The notes: generated from the letters alone by a model not told the origin. A stretch of DNA of 64,000 bases from Flexivirga aerilata (GCF_013002715.1 NZ_JABENB010000001.1:2046001-2110000); one strand, 5' to 3'. Shown: positions 33,653-43,258, counted from the stretch's first letter. Numbers and translations: made by a program.

Positions 33653-35998
33653 ATGCCTGTGGATCTCGACGACCTGATGCGTGCCGCCGTCGGGGGAGTC
33701 GGCGGCAGCGAGCGCCCGGGGCAGCAGCAGATGGCCAGGGCGGTGGACCAGGCGGCGCGGGACGGCGCCCACCTGCTCGTGCAGGCCGGCACCGGCACCG
33801 GCAAGTCGCTCGCCTACCTGGTGCCCGCGATCAAGCATGCGGTCGAGACTCGGCAGCCGGCCATCGTGGCGACCGCGACGCTCGCCCTGCAGGCCCAGAT
33901 CGTCGACAACGACCTGCCCCGCATCGCCGACGCCGTCGAGCCGCTGCTCGGCCGGCGCCCGACCTTCGGGCTGGTGAAGGGCCGGCGAAATTACCTGTGC
34001 CTGCACAAGGTCGAGGGTGGCTACCCGGACGAGGAGGACGCACTTCTCGAGATCGGCGAGGTCGATCGGGCTGCCGGCCGCATCGGCGAGGAGGTCGTCC
34101 GGCTGCGTGAGTGGGCGCAGGAGACCGAGACCGGTGAGCGCGACGAGCTGGTGCCCGGCGTCAGCGAGCGGGCCTGGCGCCAGGTGTCGGTCTCGGCGGA
34201 GGAGTGCCTCGGGTCCAAGTGCCCGATGGTCACCGAGTGCTTTGTCGAGCGATCCCGCGCGGCGGCCAAGGAGGTCGACGTCGTGGTCACCAACCACAGC
34301 TTCATGGCGATCGACTCCTTCGAGGGCCGGCAGATGCTGCCCGAGCACGACCTGCTGATCGTCGACGAGGCGCACGAGCTCGTCGACCGCGTCACCTCGA
34401 CCATCACCGACGAACTCACCGCAGGCATGGTTTCCACGGCGGCGCGCCGGTGCGGGCGAATGGCCGACGCGTCCACGATGCGTGAGGCCGGGGAGCTGAT
34501 GCAGGAGCTGCTCGACGGCCTCCAGGAGGGACGGCTGCTCGGCATACCCGACGCTCTCGGTCTTGCGCTGGCCAGGGTGCGCGACGCGGCACGCTCGGTG
34601 CAGAGCGAGCTCAAGCCCGCCTCGCCCGCCGACAACGACGCGAGCCGGCAGGTTGCCCGGGCGGCGGTCGACGAGATCTTCGACAACGCCGACCGGATCC
34701 TCGAGGGCCGCGAGCTCGACGTGGTGTGGATCTCCAAGGACCCGCGCCGCGGATCGGTGCTCCGTGTCGCGCCGATGAGCGTGGCAATGCTGTTGCGGGA
34801 CAAGGTGTTCGGTGACCGCACGGTGGTCATGACCTCAGCCACCCTGGAGCTCGGCGGCTCCTTCGACGCTGTGGCCGGCACGCTCGGCCTGCGCGGCGAG
34901 GGCGGCCCGCGGTGGACCGGGCTCGACGTCGGCTCGCCCTTCGACTACCCCCGCCAGGCCATCGCGTATGTCGCCTCACAACTCCCGCCGCCCGGTCGCG
35001 ACGGGCTGTCGACCGCCGCCATGGACGAGATCGAGACGCTGATCCGCGCCTCGGGCGGACGCACGCTGGGGTTGTTCTCCTCCACCCGCGGCGCGCGGGC
35101 CGCGGCGGAGGAGATGCGCGCGCGGCTGGGTGACGACTTCCCGGTGCTGTGTCAGGGCGACGACCAGATCCGCACGCTGGTGGGGCAGTTCGCCGCCGAC
35201 GCGCGCACCTGCCTCTTCGGCACGATGACCCTCTGGCAGGGCGTCGACGTGCCCGGTGTGTCGTGCCAGCTGGTGATCATCGACCGCATCCCGTTCCCGC
35301 GGCCCGACGACCCGCTGGCGTCCGCGCGCTCCCAGGAGATCGCCCGTCGCGGCGGCAACGGCTTCATGGCGGTGTCGGCGACCCACGCCGCGCTGCGTCT
35401 CGCGCAGGGCGCCGGCCGCCTGATCCGCCGCAGCTCCGACCGGGGAGTCGTCGCGTTCCTCGACACCCGGATGATCACCGCCCGTTATGCGGGCTTCCTG
35501 CAGAAGTCGCTGCCGCCCTTCTGGCCGACCACCGACCGGGCGCTGGTGCTCAAGGCGCTGAAGCGGCTGGACGAGACCGCGGGTCCCGTTGGCGCGCAAG
35601 CGGATCCGGCGCCCGAGGAGTCACAGGTCGAGGTCGACCCGGCGCCCGCCGAGGAGGAGCCCGGCGACATGGCGCCTGTGCCCGACCCAGAGCACGACGA
35701 TCTCGCGCCGGTGGTGGATGAGTCTGCTGGCGCCGAGCCGGTGGAGGCTCCGGAGACTGAGGCGCCGGCCTCGGCGACGGAGGCTGGGGCGCCGGTCTCG
35801 GTGACGGAGGCTGAGGCTGCGGCGACGGCACCGGTGCCCGCGGCACCACCGGCCGAGGGGTGGACCGAGGAGGACGACGAGGAGCTGCGCGACGGCGCCG
35901 AGCTCGGCCTCGACCCCGAGGAACTCGCCGACCATCTCGACCGGCCGCTGCCGCAGGTGCAGTCCCGGATGGCCCAACTCGGCCTGGGCACAACGTGA
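33653..35998 (+). CDS. dinG: DinG-family ATP-dependent helicase with C-terminal HTH-like extension
   Basis: The 781-residue XPD/DinG-type helicase has Walker A QAGTGTGKS (residues about 44-52), four iron-sulfur cysteines C116, C185, C190 and C196, and the DEAH box at 238-241. The late helicase motifs GTMTLWQGVDVPG and QGAGRLIRR are intact. It unwinds DNA 5' to 3', including R-loops and flaps. From residue about 643 a Pro/Glu/Ala-rich linker of about 90 residues leads to a final domain (WTEEDDEELRDG ... LPQVQSRMAQLGL) that resembles a Myb/SANT-like helix-turn-helix. TACCCT (33641-33646) ends six bases before ATG 33653. No LexA box was seen upstream. Confidence 0.9.
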   Translation: MPVDLDDLMRAAVGGVGGSERPGQQQMARAVDQAARDGAHLLVQAGTGTGKSLAYLVPAIKHAVETRQPAIVATATLALQAQIVDNDLPRIADAVEPLLGRRPTFGLVKGRRNYLCLHKVEGGYPDEEDALLEIGEVDRAAGRIGEEVVRLREWAQETETGERDELVPGVSERAWRQVSVSAEECLGSKCPMVTECFVERSRAAAKEVDVVVTNHSFMAIDSFEGRQMLPEHDLLIVDEAHELVDRVTSTITDELTAGMVSTAARRCGRMADASTMREAGELMQELLDGLQEGRLLGIPDALGLALARVRDAARSVQSELKPASPADNDASRQVARAAVDEIFDNADRILEGRELDVVWISKDPRRGSVLRVAPMSVAMLLRDKVFGDRTVVMTSATLELGGSFDAVAGTLGLRGEGGPRWTGLDVGSPFDYPRQAIAYVASQLPPPGRDGLSTAAMDEIETLIRASGGRTLGLFSSTRGARAAAEEMRARLGDDFPVLCQGDDQIRTLVGQFAADARTCLFGTMTLWQGVDVPGVSCQLVIIDRIPFPRPDDPLASARSQEIARRGGNGFMAVSATHAALRLAQGAGRLIRRSSDRGVVAFLDTRMITARYAGFLQKSLPPFWPTTDRALVLKALKRLDETAGPVGAQADPAPEESQVEVDPAPAEEEPGDMAPVPDPEHDDLAPVVDESAGAEPVEAPETEAPASATEAGAPVSVTEAEAAATAPVPAAPPAEGWTEEDDEELRDGAELGLDPEELADHLDRPLPQVQSRMAQLGLGTT

Positions 35999-36627
35999 TC
36001 CGTCGGAGCGAAGCGGCCGGCGTCGTGTTCGTCGTGGTGTCGGTGCTGTTGGGCGCCTACCTGACCCACCGCGGCGCATCGCACACCGGCGAGCTGCGGC
36101 TCGACATCTGGTGGTCCCACCACCGGCCGTCCTGGCTGGCCGAACCCAGCAAGGTCATCGCCCACTACGGCGCGGGCCCGCTCGCCTACCTGCCGGTGCT
36201 CGCCCTGCTCCTCGTCGTATGGCGCAAAGGCGGCATCCCGGCAGCCCTCGCCACCGCGCTGGTCTTCCTGGCCGGCCGGATCAGCGTGACGATCGCGAAG
36301 GCGATCTATCAGCGGCCGCGGCCCCCGGCGGACGTCGTGCACGCCCTCGTGCCGGTCACCGACCGCGCCAGCATGCCGAGCGGACACACAGCGTTGGCAG
36401 CGGCTTTCGCGGGTGCGCTGGTCTACGCGGTGCACCGAAGCGGTCGCTCCGTCATACCTGCGGTGGTGGTGGGGGTGCTGCTCGTGGTGGCCTACGCCGT
36501 CAGCCGGATGGTCGTCGGTGCGCACTATCTCGGCGACGTCACGGTCGGCGCGCTGCTGCCGGTCGGGGTCATGCTGCTGGTCGGCGGCCTGCTCGACCGC
36601 CGACTCGATCGCCCCGCGCGCCGCTGA
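35995..36627 (+). CDS. PAP2-family phosphatase
   Basis: The 210-residue membrane protein carries the three PAP2 signatures in order: KAIYQRPRP, MPSGHTA and SRMVVGAHYLGD. About five or six membrane segments surround them. Family members dephosphorylate lipid phosphates such as undecaprenyl or phosphatidylglycerol phosphate at the membrane. GTG 35995 overlaps the dinG stop, so the gene is coupled to dinG. The large palindromic array begins 29 bases after its stop. Confidence 0.88.
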   Translation: MIRRSEAAGVVFVVVSVLLGAYLTHRGASHTGELRLDIWWSHHRPSWLAEPSKVIAHYGAGPLAYLPVLALLLVVWRKGGIPAALATALVFLAGRISVTIAKAIYQRPRPPADVVHALVPVTDRASMPSGHTALAAAFAGALVYAVHRSGRSVIPAVVVGVLLVVAYAVSRMVVGAHYLGDVTVGALLPVGVMLLVGGLLDRRLDRPARR

Positions 36628-36655
36628 CCGGCGGCCCGCATACCCTCCGGCCGGG

Positions 36656-36861
36656 GACTCGTCACGTCATACGGCGACTTGTCACGTCAACGTTCACTTG
36701 TCACGTAAAAGGCGACTCGTCACGTAACAGGTGGACTTGTCACGTGCTAGAGCACGTGACAAGTCGGCACAACGTGGACAAGTCCGCATTGACGTGACAA
36801 GTCGGCATTCACGTGACAAGTCGGCAATGACGTGACAAGTCGGCACAACGCGTGACAAGTC
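36656..36861. repeat. Mirror array: eleven copies of a 12-mer around a central palindrome
   Basis: GACTTGTCACGT-type 12-mers start at 36656, 36676, 36695, 36714 and 36734. The inverse ACGTGACAAGTC follows at 36754, 36772 (one extra base), 36792, 36811, 36830 and 36850. Spacing is 18-20 bp throughout. The centre is a perfect 15-bp palindrome (36734-36748 and 36751-36765). It fills the gap between converging PAP2 and purU genes, ends one base before the purU stop, and a transcript in either direction could fold into one hairpin of about 200 bases. It is not a CRISPR: the bases between copies are only 6-8 long and themselves similar. Confidence 0.92.
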
Positions 36862-36862
36862 C

Positions 36863-37717
36863 TCAGCGCAACACGACCGTGCTGGTGCCGTTGGGAAAGA
36901 CGCGGTGCTCGGCGTGCCAGGTCACCGCCCGCGCCAGCACCTGGGCCTCGACGTCGCGGCCGGCCACGACCATCGCGTCGGGGGAATAGCCGTGGTCGAT
37001 GCGGGCCACGTCCTGCTCGATGATCGGGCCCTCGTCCAGCTGCGGCGTGACGTAATGCGCGGTCGCGCCGATCAGCTTCACGCCGCGCTGGTGGGCCTGG
37101 TGGTAGGGCCGCGCGCCCTTGAAGCTCGGCAGGAACGAGTGGTGGATGTTGATCGCCCGCCCGGCGAGCCGCGCGCAGAGGTCGTCCGACAGCACCTGCA
37201 TGTAGCGCGCCAGGATCACCACCTCGGCACCGGTCTGCTCCACCAGCTCGAGTAGCCGGCGCTCGGCGGCCGGCTTGGTCGCCGCCGTCACGGGGATGTG
37301 GTGGAAGGGGATGTCGTGCGACGACACCAGCTTCTGGAAGTCCAGGTGGTTGGAGCCGACCGCGACGATGTCGAGCGGCAGCGCGCCGACCTGCTGCCGG
37401 TAGAGCAGGTCGTTGAGGCAGTGGCCCAGTTTGGACACCATCACCAGGGCCTTCATCCGCTCGCCGGCCGGCCAGAGCCCCCACGTCATCGCGAAGCGTT
37501 CGGCGACGGGCGCGAGCGACGCGCGCAGAGAGTCTTCGTCCACCGGCCCGTGCACCCGCGCCCGGATGAAGAACTGCCCGCTCAGCGGGTCGCCGTACTG
37601 CTGGCTCTCGTCGATGTTCGCCCCGTGCTCGACGAATACCGAGCTGATCGCCTGCACGATGCCCGGTCCGTCCGCGCACTGTGCGGTGAAGACGAAGGAC
37701 TGGTCTTGCTCGGGCAC
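36863..37717 (-). CDS. purU: Formyltetrahydrofolate deformylase
   Basis: The 284-residue enzyme hydrolyses 10-formyl-THF to THF and formate, balancing one-carbon pools and supplying formate for purine synthesis. An N-terminal ACT domain (residues about 6-85, FVFTAQCADGPGIVQAISSV) precedes the formyltransferase-like domain with INIHHSFLPSFKGARPYHQA and DEGPIIEQD, which carry the catalytic Asn-His-Asp. The start is GTG 37717 with a weak GAGG site. It is divergent from holA. Confidence 0.93.
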   Translation of the reverse strand: MPEQDQSFVFTAQCADGPGIVQAISSVFVEHGANIDESQQYGDPLSGQFFIRARVHGPVDEDSLRASLAPVAERFAMTWGLWPAGERMKALVMVSKLGHCLNDLLYRQQVGALPLDIVAVGSNHLDFQKLVSSHDIPFHHIPVTAATKPAAERRLLELVEQTGAEVVILARYMQVLSDDLCARLAGRAINIHHSFLPSFKGARPYHQAHQRGVKLIGATAHYVTPQLDEGPIIEQDVARIDHGYSPDAMVVAGRDVEAQVLARAVTWHAEHRVFPNGTSTVVLR

Positions 37718-37759
37718 GCTCGTTCCTCGGGTGTCGGCGGGGGATGGCAGGCTGTGAGT

Positions 37760-38716
37760 ATGACGGACGTCCCCTCGCTGGTGCTGATCGCGGGCCCGGA
37801 GCAGGTGTTGGCCGAGCGCGCCGCCGCGAGCACGGTGGAGGCGCTGCGCGAGGCCGACCCCCAGGCGGAGCTGATCCGGCTGGACGCTGCGTCATACGAG
37901 GCGGGGGAGCTGCAGCTGCATGCCAGCCCGAGTCTGTTCGGCGGCAGCAAGATCGTGCTGGTCCGCGACCTGGACGAGGCCCGCGAGGAGCTGATCGCCG
38001 ATGTTGTCGACGTGGCGGCCGCTGGGCTGGTCGACGCGACGCTGATCGTGCAGCACAAGGGCGGTGCGCGCGGCAAGAAGGCGCTCGATGCGCTGAAGAA
38101 GGCCGGCGCCCGGGTGATCGACGCGCCCGCGATCAAGAGCGACCGGGACAAGTCGGCGTTCGTGACCAACGAGTTCCGGGTCGGCCGCCGCAAGATCGAG
38201 CCGGATGCCGTCCGCGCGCTGCTGGAGGCGGTCGGCAAGGACCTGCGCGAGCTGGCGTCGGCCTGCCGGCAGCTCATCGACGACACCGAGGGCGTGATCA
38301 CCGCCGAGGTGGTGCAGCGCTACCACGGCGGCAAGGTCGACGCGACCGGCTTCCGGGTGGCCGATGCGGCGGTCGGCGGCAACGCCCCCGAGGCGCTCCG
38401 CCTGCTGCGCCACGCGCTCGCGTCCGGCCTCGACCCGGTGCCGATCGTCGCGGTGCTGGCCAGCCAGCTGCGCCAGATCGCCCGGGTCGCGACGGCCGGG
38501 CGTGGATCGTCCGCGGCCCTCGCCAAGGAGCTCGGGATGGCGCCGTGGCAGGTCGACCGGGCCCGCCGCGACGCCAAGGGCTGGGACGGCGACCGGCTCG
38601 GCCGGGCGATCCAAGCGGTCGCGGCGGCAGACTTCGACGTCAAGGGCGGCGGCCGTGACCCGGTCTATGCGGTCGAGCGGGTGGTGCTGGCCATCGCTGC
38701 GGAGCGGCAGGGGTAG
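37760..38716 (+). CDS. holA: DNA polymerase III subunit delta
   Basis: The 318-residue protein is HolA, the delta subunit of the clamp loader that opens the beta ring. The AAA+-like start LVLIAGPEQVLAERAAAS, the central LRELASACRQLIDDTEGVITAE and the C-terminal VLASQLRQIARVATAG collar region are typical. In many actinobacteria holA follows comEC and precedes rpsT; here holA-rpsT come before leuS while comEA-comEC end the block at 47193, so the conserved cluster has been rearranged. ATG 37760 has no clear ribosome site and may be leaderless. Confidence 0.92.
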   Translation: MTDVPSLVLIAGPEQVLAERAAASTVEALREADPQAELIRLDAASYEAGELQLHASPSLFGGSKIVLVRDLDEAREELIADVVDVAAAGLVDATLIVQHKGGARGKKALDALKKAGARVIDAPAIKSDRDKSAFVTNEFRVGRRKIEPDAVRALLEAVGKDLRELASACRQLIDDTEGVITAEVVQRYHGGKVDATGFRVADAAVGGNAPEALRLLRHALASGLDPVPIVAVLASQLRQIARVATAGRGSSAALAKELGMAPWQVDRARRDAKGWDGDRLGRAIQAVAAADFDVKGGGRDPVYAVERVVLAIAAERQG

Positions 38717-38934
38717 TGCCGCGGAGCGGCGGGGCTAGTGCCGCCGTGCCCGATTTGGGCGCGATCGAGCGGCGCTGGTAGATTTGGCGCTTGCGTGCGC
38801 GCTCTGGTCGTGCGCGCACGACTGCACGATCAGCATCAACCAGCGCGGCACGTCGCCCGGGTGTCCCCACGCCCCATCCGTCGCCGCGTCTGTCACCCTC
38901 ATGACAGAAATCGACTCGACCGAGGAAGTATTCA

Positions 38935-39195
38935 GTGGCAAACATCAAGTCGCAGATGAAGCGGATCAAGACCAATGCGATCCGCACTGAGCGCAACCGG
39001 GCCTACAAGTCGGAGCTGCGCACGTGGATCCGCAAGACCCGTGAGGCCGTCGACGCCGGCGACAAGGACAAGGCGACCGAGCTGCTCGCCGCCGCGTCCA
39101 AGAAGCTGGACAAGGCCGTCAGCAAGGGCGTGATCCACAAGAACCAGGCCGCCAACAAGAAGTCGGCCCTGGCCAAGGCGGTCAACTCGCTCTGA
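38935..39195 (+). CDS. rpsT: Ribosomal protein S20
   Basis: The 86-residue basic protein ([20 protein letters not shown]) is S20 of the 30S subunit, which binds 16S rRNA early in assembly. Length and sequence are normal. The start is GTG 38935 after GAGGAAG. A strong terminator follows 16 bases past the stop, so it is monocistronic. The 218 bases upstream contain no gene I can support and should hold its promoter. Confidence 0.97.
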   Translation: MANIKSQMKRIKTNAIRTERNRAYKSELRTWIRKTREAVDAGDKDKATELLAAASKKLDKAVSKGVIHKNQAANKKSALAKAVNSL

Positions 39196-39211
39196 TGCGA
39201 AGCACGCGATG

Positions 39212-39240
39212 AGCCCGGTCCCGCCGTGCGGGGCCGGGCT
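39212..39240 (+). terminator. Terminator of rpsT
   Basis: AGCCCGGTCCCGC (39212-39224) pairs with GCGGGGCCGGGCT (39228-39240) at all 13 positions, one as G-U, with a three-base loop, followed by TCGTCAT. Confidence 0.85.
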
Positions 39241-39303
39241 TCGTCATACCCTCGCGCCCTGCCCGGTCCAGGCGGCGCGCGCAGGTGCGGTAGCCTGACC
39301 GGC

Positions 39304-39339
39304 GTGCGGCAGCTGCTCCTCCTTAGCCGGCCGCGTTGA
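39304..39339 (+). CDS. Leucine-rich leader peptide before leuS
   Basis: GTG 39304 opens an 11-residue frame, MRQLLLLSRPR, with four consecutive Leu codons (CTG CTC CTC CTT) and a TGA stop at 39337-39339. TAGCCT (39291-39296) ends seven bases upstream, so the leader would be translated from the very 5' end of the mRNA. It is followed by two hairpins and a T-run, then leuS. This is the standard build of a ribosome-mediated attenuator. Confidence 0.75.
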   Translation: MRQLLLLSRPR

Positions 39340-39403
39340 CGCCTGACGGACTTCGACGCGGCCTACCCTCCCGTGCTCCTCGTGAGCGACCGGAGGGTTT
39401 TTT
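39329..39403 (+). terminator. Attenuator hairpins between the Leu leader and leuS
   Basis: GGCCGCGT (39329-39336), overlapping the end of the leader peptide, pairs with ACGCGGCC (39356-39363). Then ACCCTCC (39365-39371) pairs with GGAGGGT (39392-39398), with an inner GCTC/GAGC helix, and a run of six T follows (39398-39403), a rare sight in this GC-rich window. Leucine shortage should stall ribosomes on the Leu codons and allow read-through into leuS. I did not resolve the competing antiterminator pairing. Confidence 0.75.
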
Positions 39404-39460
39404 CGTCCTAGCGGATCCGAACGCTGCCCACCACCGGCGAATAACCACGAGGAAAAGACG

Positions 39461-42325
39461 ATGAACGACGAGAGCCCCGCGCACCGCTACACCCCGGCGC
39501 TGGCCGGCCGCATCGAGCGCGCCTGGCAGGACCGCTGGGAGGAGAACGGCACCTTCGAGGCGCCGAATCCCACTGGCCCCTGGGCCGATCCGCAGGCCGT
39601 CGGTGACCGGCCGAAGTTCATGGTGCAGGACATGTTCCCCTACCCGAGCGGTGACGGCCTGCACGTCGGGCACCCGCTGCCGTTCATCGCCACCGACGTC
39701 TATGCGCGCTACCAGCGGATGACGGGCAAGAACGTCCTCTACACGCAGGGCTTCGACGCGTTCGGGCTGCCGGCCGAGCAGTATGCCGTCAAGACCGGGC
39801 AGCACCCGCGCAAGACCACTGAGGACAACATCGCCACCTTCACCCGGCAGGTGCGCATGCTGGGACTCTCGCACGACCCGCGCCGTAAGGTCGCCACGAT
39901 CGACCCCGGCTTCTACAAGTGGACCCAGTGGATCTTCACCAAGATCTGGGGCGCCTGGTATGACGAGGCCGCCGGCAAGGCACGCCCGATCGAGGACCTG
40001 GTCGCCGCCTTCGAGGCCGGCGACGTCGCGACCGCGGACGGCCGCCCGTGGGCGCAGCTGTCCGCCGACGAACAGCGCGCCGAGATCGACGGCCGCCGCC
40101 TCGCCTACAAGAAGGAGGTGCCGGTCAACTGGGCGCCGGGCCTCGGCACCGTGGTCGCCAATGAGGAGGTCACCAACGAGGGCCTCACCGAGCGCGGCGA
40201 CATGCCGGTCTTCCAGCGCAACCTGTCGCAGTGGATGATGCGGATCACCGCCTACGCCGACCGGCTGCTGGACGACCTGGACCGGGTCGACTGGACCGAG
40301 TCGATCAAGGTCATGCAGCGCAACTGGATCGGCCGGTCGCACGGTGCGTCGATCCGGTTCGCGGTCGACGGGGTGGCCGCGCCGATCGAGGTGTTCACGA
40401 CCCGGCCAGACACGATCTTCGGCACGACGTTCATGGTGCTGGCGCCGGAGCACCCGCTGGTCGACCAGCTGGTCCCGCAGGAGTGGCCCTCCGGCACGCA
40501 CGACGCGTGGACCGACGGCGCGGCGACACCGGCGGAGGCCGTCGCGGCATACCGCACCGCGACATCGCGCAAGTCCGAGCTGGAGCGGCAGACCGAGGAC
40601 GCCAAGGCCAAGACCGGTGTCTTCACCGGGTCGTTCGCGACCAATCCCGTGACGGGAGAACCGATTCCGGTCTTCATCGCCGACTACGTGCTGATGGGTT
40701 ACGGCACCGGCGCCGTCATGGCGGTGCCCGCCGAGGACGCCCGCGACTGGGACTTCGCCAAGAAGTACGACCTGCCCTACGTTCGCACGGTCCAGCCGAG
40801 CGAAGGGCACGACGAGGACAAGCCCTACCTCGGCCACGGCGTGATGATCAACTCCGACAACGACCGGATCTCGTTGTCCGGCAAGGAGGTCGAGGAGGCC
40901 AAGGAGCTCGTCATCGACTTCCTGGAGAAGGAGGGCGTCGGTCGCGGCACGGTCACCTACAAGCTGCGCGACTGGCTCTTCAGCCGGCAGCGCTACTGGG
41001 GCGAACCCTTCCCGGTCGTGTATGACGAGTCCGGCGTCGCGCACGCGCTCCCCGAGTCGATGCTGCCGGTCGAGCTGCCCGACGTCGCGGACTACTCGCC
41101 GAAGACCTACGAACCCGACGACGCCGACTCCGAGCCGGAGTCGCCGCTGTCCCGAGCGACCGAATGGGTCGAGGTCGAACTCGACCTGGGTGACGGCCCG
41201 AAGAAGTATCGCCGCGAGACCGACACGATGCCCAACTGGGCCGGATCCTGTTGGTACGAGCTGAGATACACCGACCCGGCCAACGACGAGCGATTCGTCG
41301 ACCGGGGCTGCGAGGAATACTGGATGGGGCCCGGCCGCGGTGCCGGTGCGGGCGTCGCGAACGACCCCGGCGGCGTCGACCTCTACGTCGGCGGCCCCGA
41401 GCACGCGGTGCTGCACCTGCTCTACGCGCGGTTCTGGCACAAGGTGCTCTTCGACCTGGGCGAGGTAACGTCGGAGGAGCCCTTCCGCCGGTTGTTCATC
41501 CACGGTTACGTGCAGGCCTACGCCTTCCGCGACCACCGCGGCCAGCCGGTGCCGGCGGCCGAGGTGGTCGAGCACGGCCAGGGCAAGGACATGACCTTCA
41601 CCTGGCAGGGCGAGCCGGTCACCCGCGAATACGGGAAGATGGGCAAGTCGCTGAAAAACGTTGTCACGCCTGACGAAATGTCCGCCGAGTACGGCGCTGA
41701 CACGTTCCGCGTCTTCGAGATGTCGATGGGCCCGCTGGACATCTCCCGCCCCTGGGAGACCCGCGCGGTCGTCGGCTCGCAGCGCTTCCTGCAGCGGCTG
41801 TGGCGCAACGTGGTCGACGAGGAGACCGGCGACCTGCGGGTCGCCGACGAGGCGCCGAGCGAGGACCTGAAACGCCTGCTGGCCAAGACGATCGACGGTG
41901 TCGGCCGCGACTACGAGGCGTTGCAGTTCAACACCGCCATCGCCAAGCTGATCGAGCTGAACAACGCGATCACCAAGGAGCCGGCGCCGCCGCGCGAGGC
42001 CGTCGAGGCGCTGGTGCTGATGACCGCGCCGGTCGCACCGCACATCGCCGAGGAGCTGTGGTCGCGGCTCGGACACCCGGAAACGCTGACCTACGAGGCG
42101 TTCCCGGCCGCCGACGAGTCGCTGCTGGTCGACGACACAGTGACCTGCGTCGTGCAGGTGCAGGGCAAGGTGCGCGACCGGCTCGAGGTGCCGGTCAGCA
42201 TCTCCGACGCCGACCTGGAGGCCATGGCCCGCGAGAGCGAGAAGGTGTTGAACGCGTTGGACGGCAAGCAGATCCGCAAGGTGATCGTGCGTGCGCCCAA
42301 GCTGGTCAACATCGTGGCAGGCTGA
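39461..42325 (+). CDS. leuS: Leucyl-tRNA synthetase
   Basis: The 954-residue class I synthetase charges tRNA-Leu. The HIGH motif is HVGH at residues 68-71 and the KMSKS motif is KMGKS near residue 726, a form usual in actinobacteria. The CP1 editing domain lies between them ([20 protein letters not shown]). Two Gly/Asp-rich stretches near residues 560-640 are typical lineage insertions. ATG 39461 follows GAGGAAA. Expression is probably set by the Leu-codon leader at 39304-39403. Confidence 0.97.
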   Translation: MNDESPAHRYTPALAGRIERAWQDRWEENGTFEAPNPTGPWADPQAVGDRPKFMVQDMFPYPSGDGLHVGHPLPFIATDVYARYQRMTGKNVLYTQGFDAFGLPAEQYAVKTGQHPRKTTEDNIATFTRQVRMLGLSHDPRRKVATIDPGFYKWTQWIFTKIWGAWYDEAAGKARPIEDLVAAFEAGDVATADGRPWAQLSADEQRAEIDGRRLAYKKEVPVNWAPGLGTVVANEEVTNEGLTERGDMPVFQRNLSQWMMRITAYADRLLDDLDRVDWTESIKVMQRNWIGRSHGASIRFAVDGVAAPIEVFTTRPDTIFGTTFMVLAPEHPLVDQLVPQEWPSGTHDAWTDGAATPAEAVAAYRTATSRKSELERQTEDAKAKTGVFTGSFATNPVTGEPIPVFIADYVLMGYGTGAVMAVPAEDARDWDFAKKYDLPYVRTVQPSEGHDEDKPYLGHGVMINSDNDRISLSGKEVEEAKELVIDFLEKEGVGRGTVTYKLRDWLFSRQRYWGEPFPVVYDESGVAHALPESMLPVELPDVADYSPKTYEPDDADSEPESPLSRATEWVEVELDLGDGPKKYRRETDTMPNWAGSCWYELRYTDPANDERFVDRGCEEYWMGPGRGAGAGVANDPGGVDLYVGGPEHAVLHLLYARFWHKVLFDLGEVTSEEPFRRLFIHGYVQAYAFRDHRGQPVPAAEVVEHGQGKDMTFTWQGEPVTREYGKMGKSLKNVVTPDEMSAEYGADTFRVFEMSMGPLDISRPWETRAVVGSQRFLQRLWRNVVDEETGDLRVADEAPSEDLKRLLAKTIDGVGRDYEALQFNTAIAKLIELNNAITKEPAPPREAVEALVLMTAPVAPHIAEELWSRLGHPETLTYEAFPAADESLLVDDTVTCVVQVQGKVRDRLEVPVSISDADLEAMARESEKVLNALDGKQIRKVIVRAPKLVNIVAG

Positions 42326-42354
42326 GGCAGGGCGACACCCGAGGAGGCGACGAC

Positions 42355-43251
42355 ATGAAGGTCGCGGTGGTCACGGACTCCACGGCGTATCTGCCGGCCG
42401 AGATCGCGGTCGGCCACGGTCTGCACGTCGTGCCGATGCGCATCGCGATCGGCGGCGAGACCCGGCTCGAGGGACGCGACGTGAGCGCCGGCGAGGTCGC
42501 GCAGGCGCTGCGCGAGTTCGTGCCGGTGTCGACCTCCCGGCCGTCGCCCGCGGTCTTCACCGAGCTCTACGCCGAACTCGCCGAAGCCGGTCACGACGCG
42601 ATCGTCTCCGTGCACGTGTCGTCGCAGATGTCCGCGACCCTGTCGTCGGCGCAGCTCGCCGCGCGTGACTCACGGATCCCGGTGACCGTCGTCGACAGCG
42701 GAACCATCGGCATGGCAATGGGTTTCGGAGTGATAGCGGCCGCCGAGGCGGCGGCGGTCGGTGACCCTGCGGAGTCGGTCGCAGAGACTGCGCGGCGCCA
42801 TACGACGGCGTCGGAGACGGTGTTCTACGTCGACACGCTCGAGCATCTGCGCCGCGGCGGGCGCATCGGGCGGGCGTCGGCGCTGATGGGTTCGGCGCTC
42901 GCGATCAAACCGTTGCTCACGGTGCGCGACGGCCACATCGAGCCGCTGGAGCGGGTGCGCACCACGGCCAAGGCGCTGTCGCGGCTGACCGAGCTGGCCG
43001 CGAAAACCGTCGAGGACCTCGCCGCGCGGCTGGACGTCGACGGCGTGGACGTCGCGGTGCACCACCTGGACGCGCGTGAGCGCGCCGAGACCCTGACCGA
43101 ACGGCTCGCCGAGCGACTCACCGACGCACGGCGGGTGCTCCTGGTCGAGCTCGGTGCGGCGGTCGGCGCGCACGTCGGTCCCGGCACCCTCGCGGTCGCG
43201 GTGACGCCGCGCTTCAGCGGCCGGCGCCGCATCGTCGGCTCCTCGGTCTAG
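42355..43251 (+). CDS. degV: DegV family fatty-acid-binding protein
   Basis: The 298-residue protein has the DegV pattern: VAVVTDSTAYLPAEIA at the start, SRPSPAVFTELYAEL and SSQMSATLSSAQLAA in the first domain, and LEHLRRGGRIGRASALMGSALAIKPLL in the second. DegV/FakB proteins bind fatty acids for phosphorylation by FakA-type kinases; no fakA gene is nearby. GAGGAGG precedes ATG 42355. The position between leuS and comEA is conserved in actinobacteria. Confidence 0.92.
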   Translation: MKVAVVTDSTAYLPAEIAVGHGLHVVPMRIAIGGETRLEGRDVSAGEVAQALREFVPVSTSRPSPAVFTELYAELAEAGHDAIVSVHVSSQMSATLSSAQLAARDSRIPVTVVDSGTIGMAMGFGVIAAAEAAAVGDPAESVAETARRHTTASETVFYVDTLEHLRRGGRIGRASALMGSALAIKPLLTVRDGHIEPLERVRTTAKALSRLTELAAKTVEDLAARLDVDGVDVAVHHLDARERAETLTERLAERLTDARRVLLVELGAAVGAHVGPGTLAVAVTPRFSGRRRIVGSSV

Positions 43252-43258
43252 CGTCGTC

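Noticed and set aside
36656..36861. Plasmid-like iteron origin or attachment site
   Set aside because: No replication initiator or integrase gene nearby, flanking genes are core chromosomal, and the units flip orientation at the centre.
39204..39460. T-box riboswitch before leuS
   Set aside because: No T-box bulge sequence or specifier stem was seen, while the Leu leader peptide and terminator explain the region.
39323..42076. Reverse frame of 917 codons opposite leuS
   Set aside because: Mirror of leuS codon bias; no domain signal.
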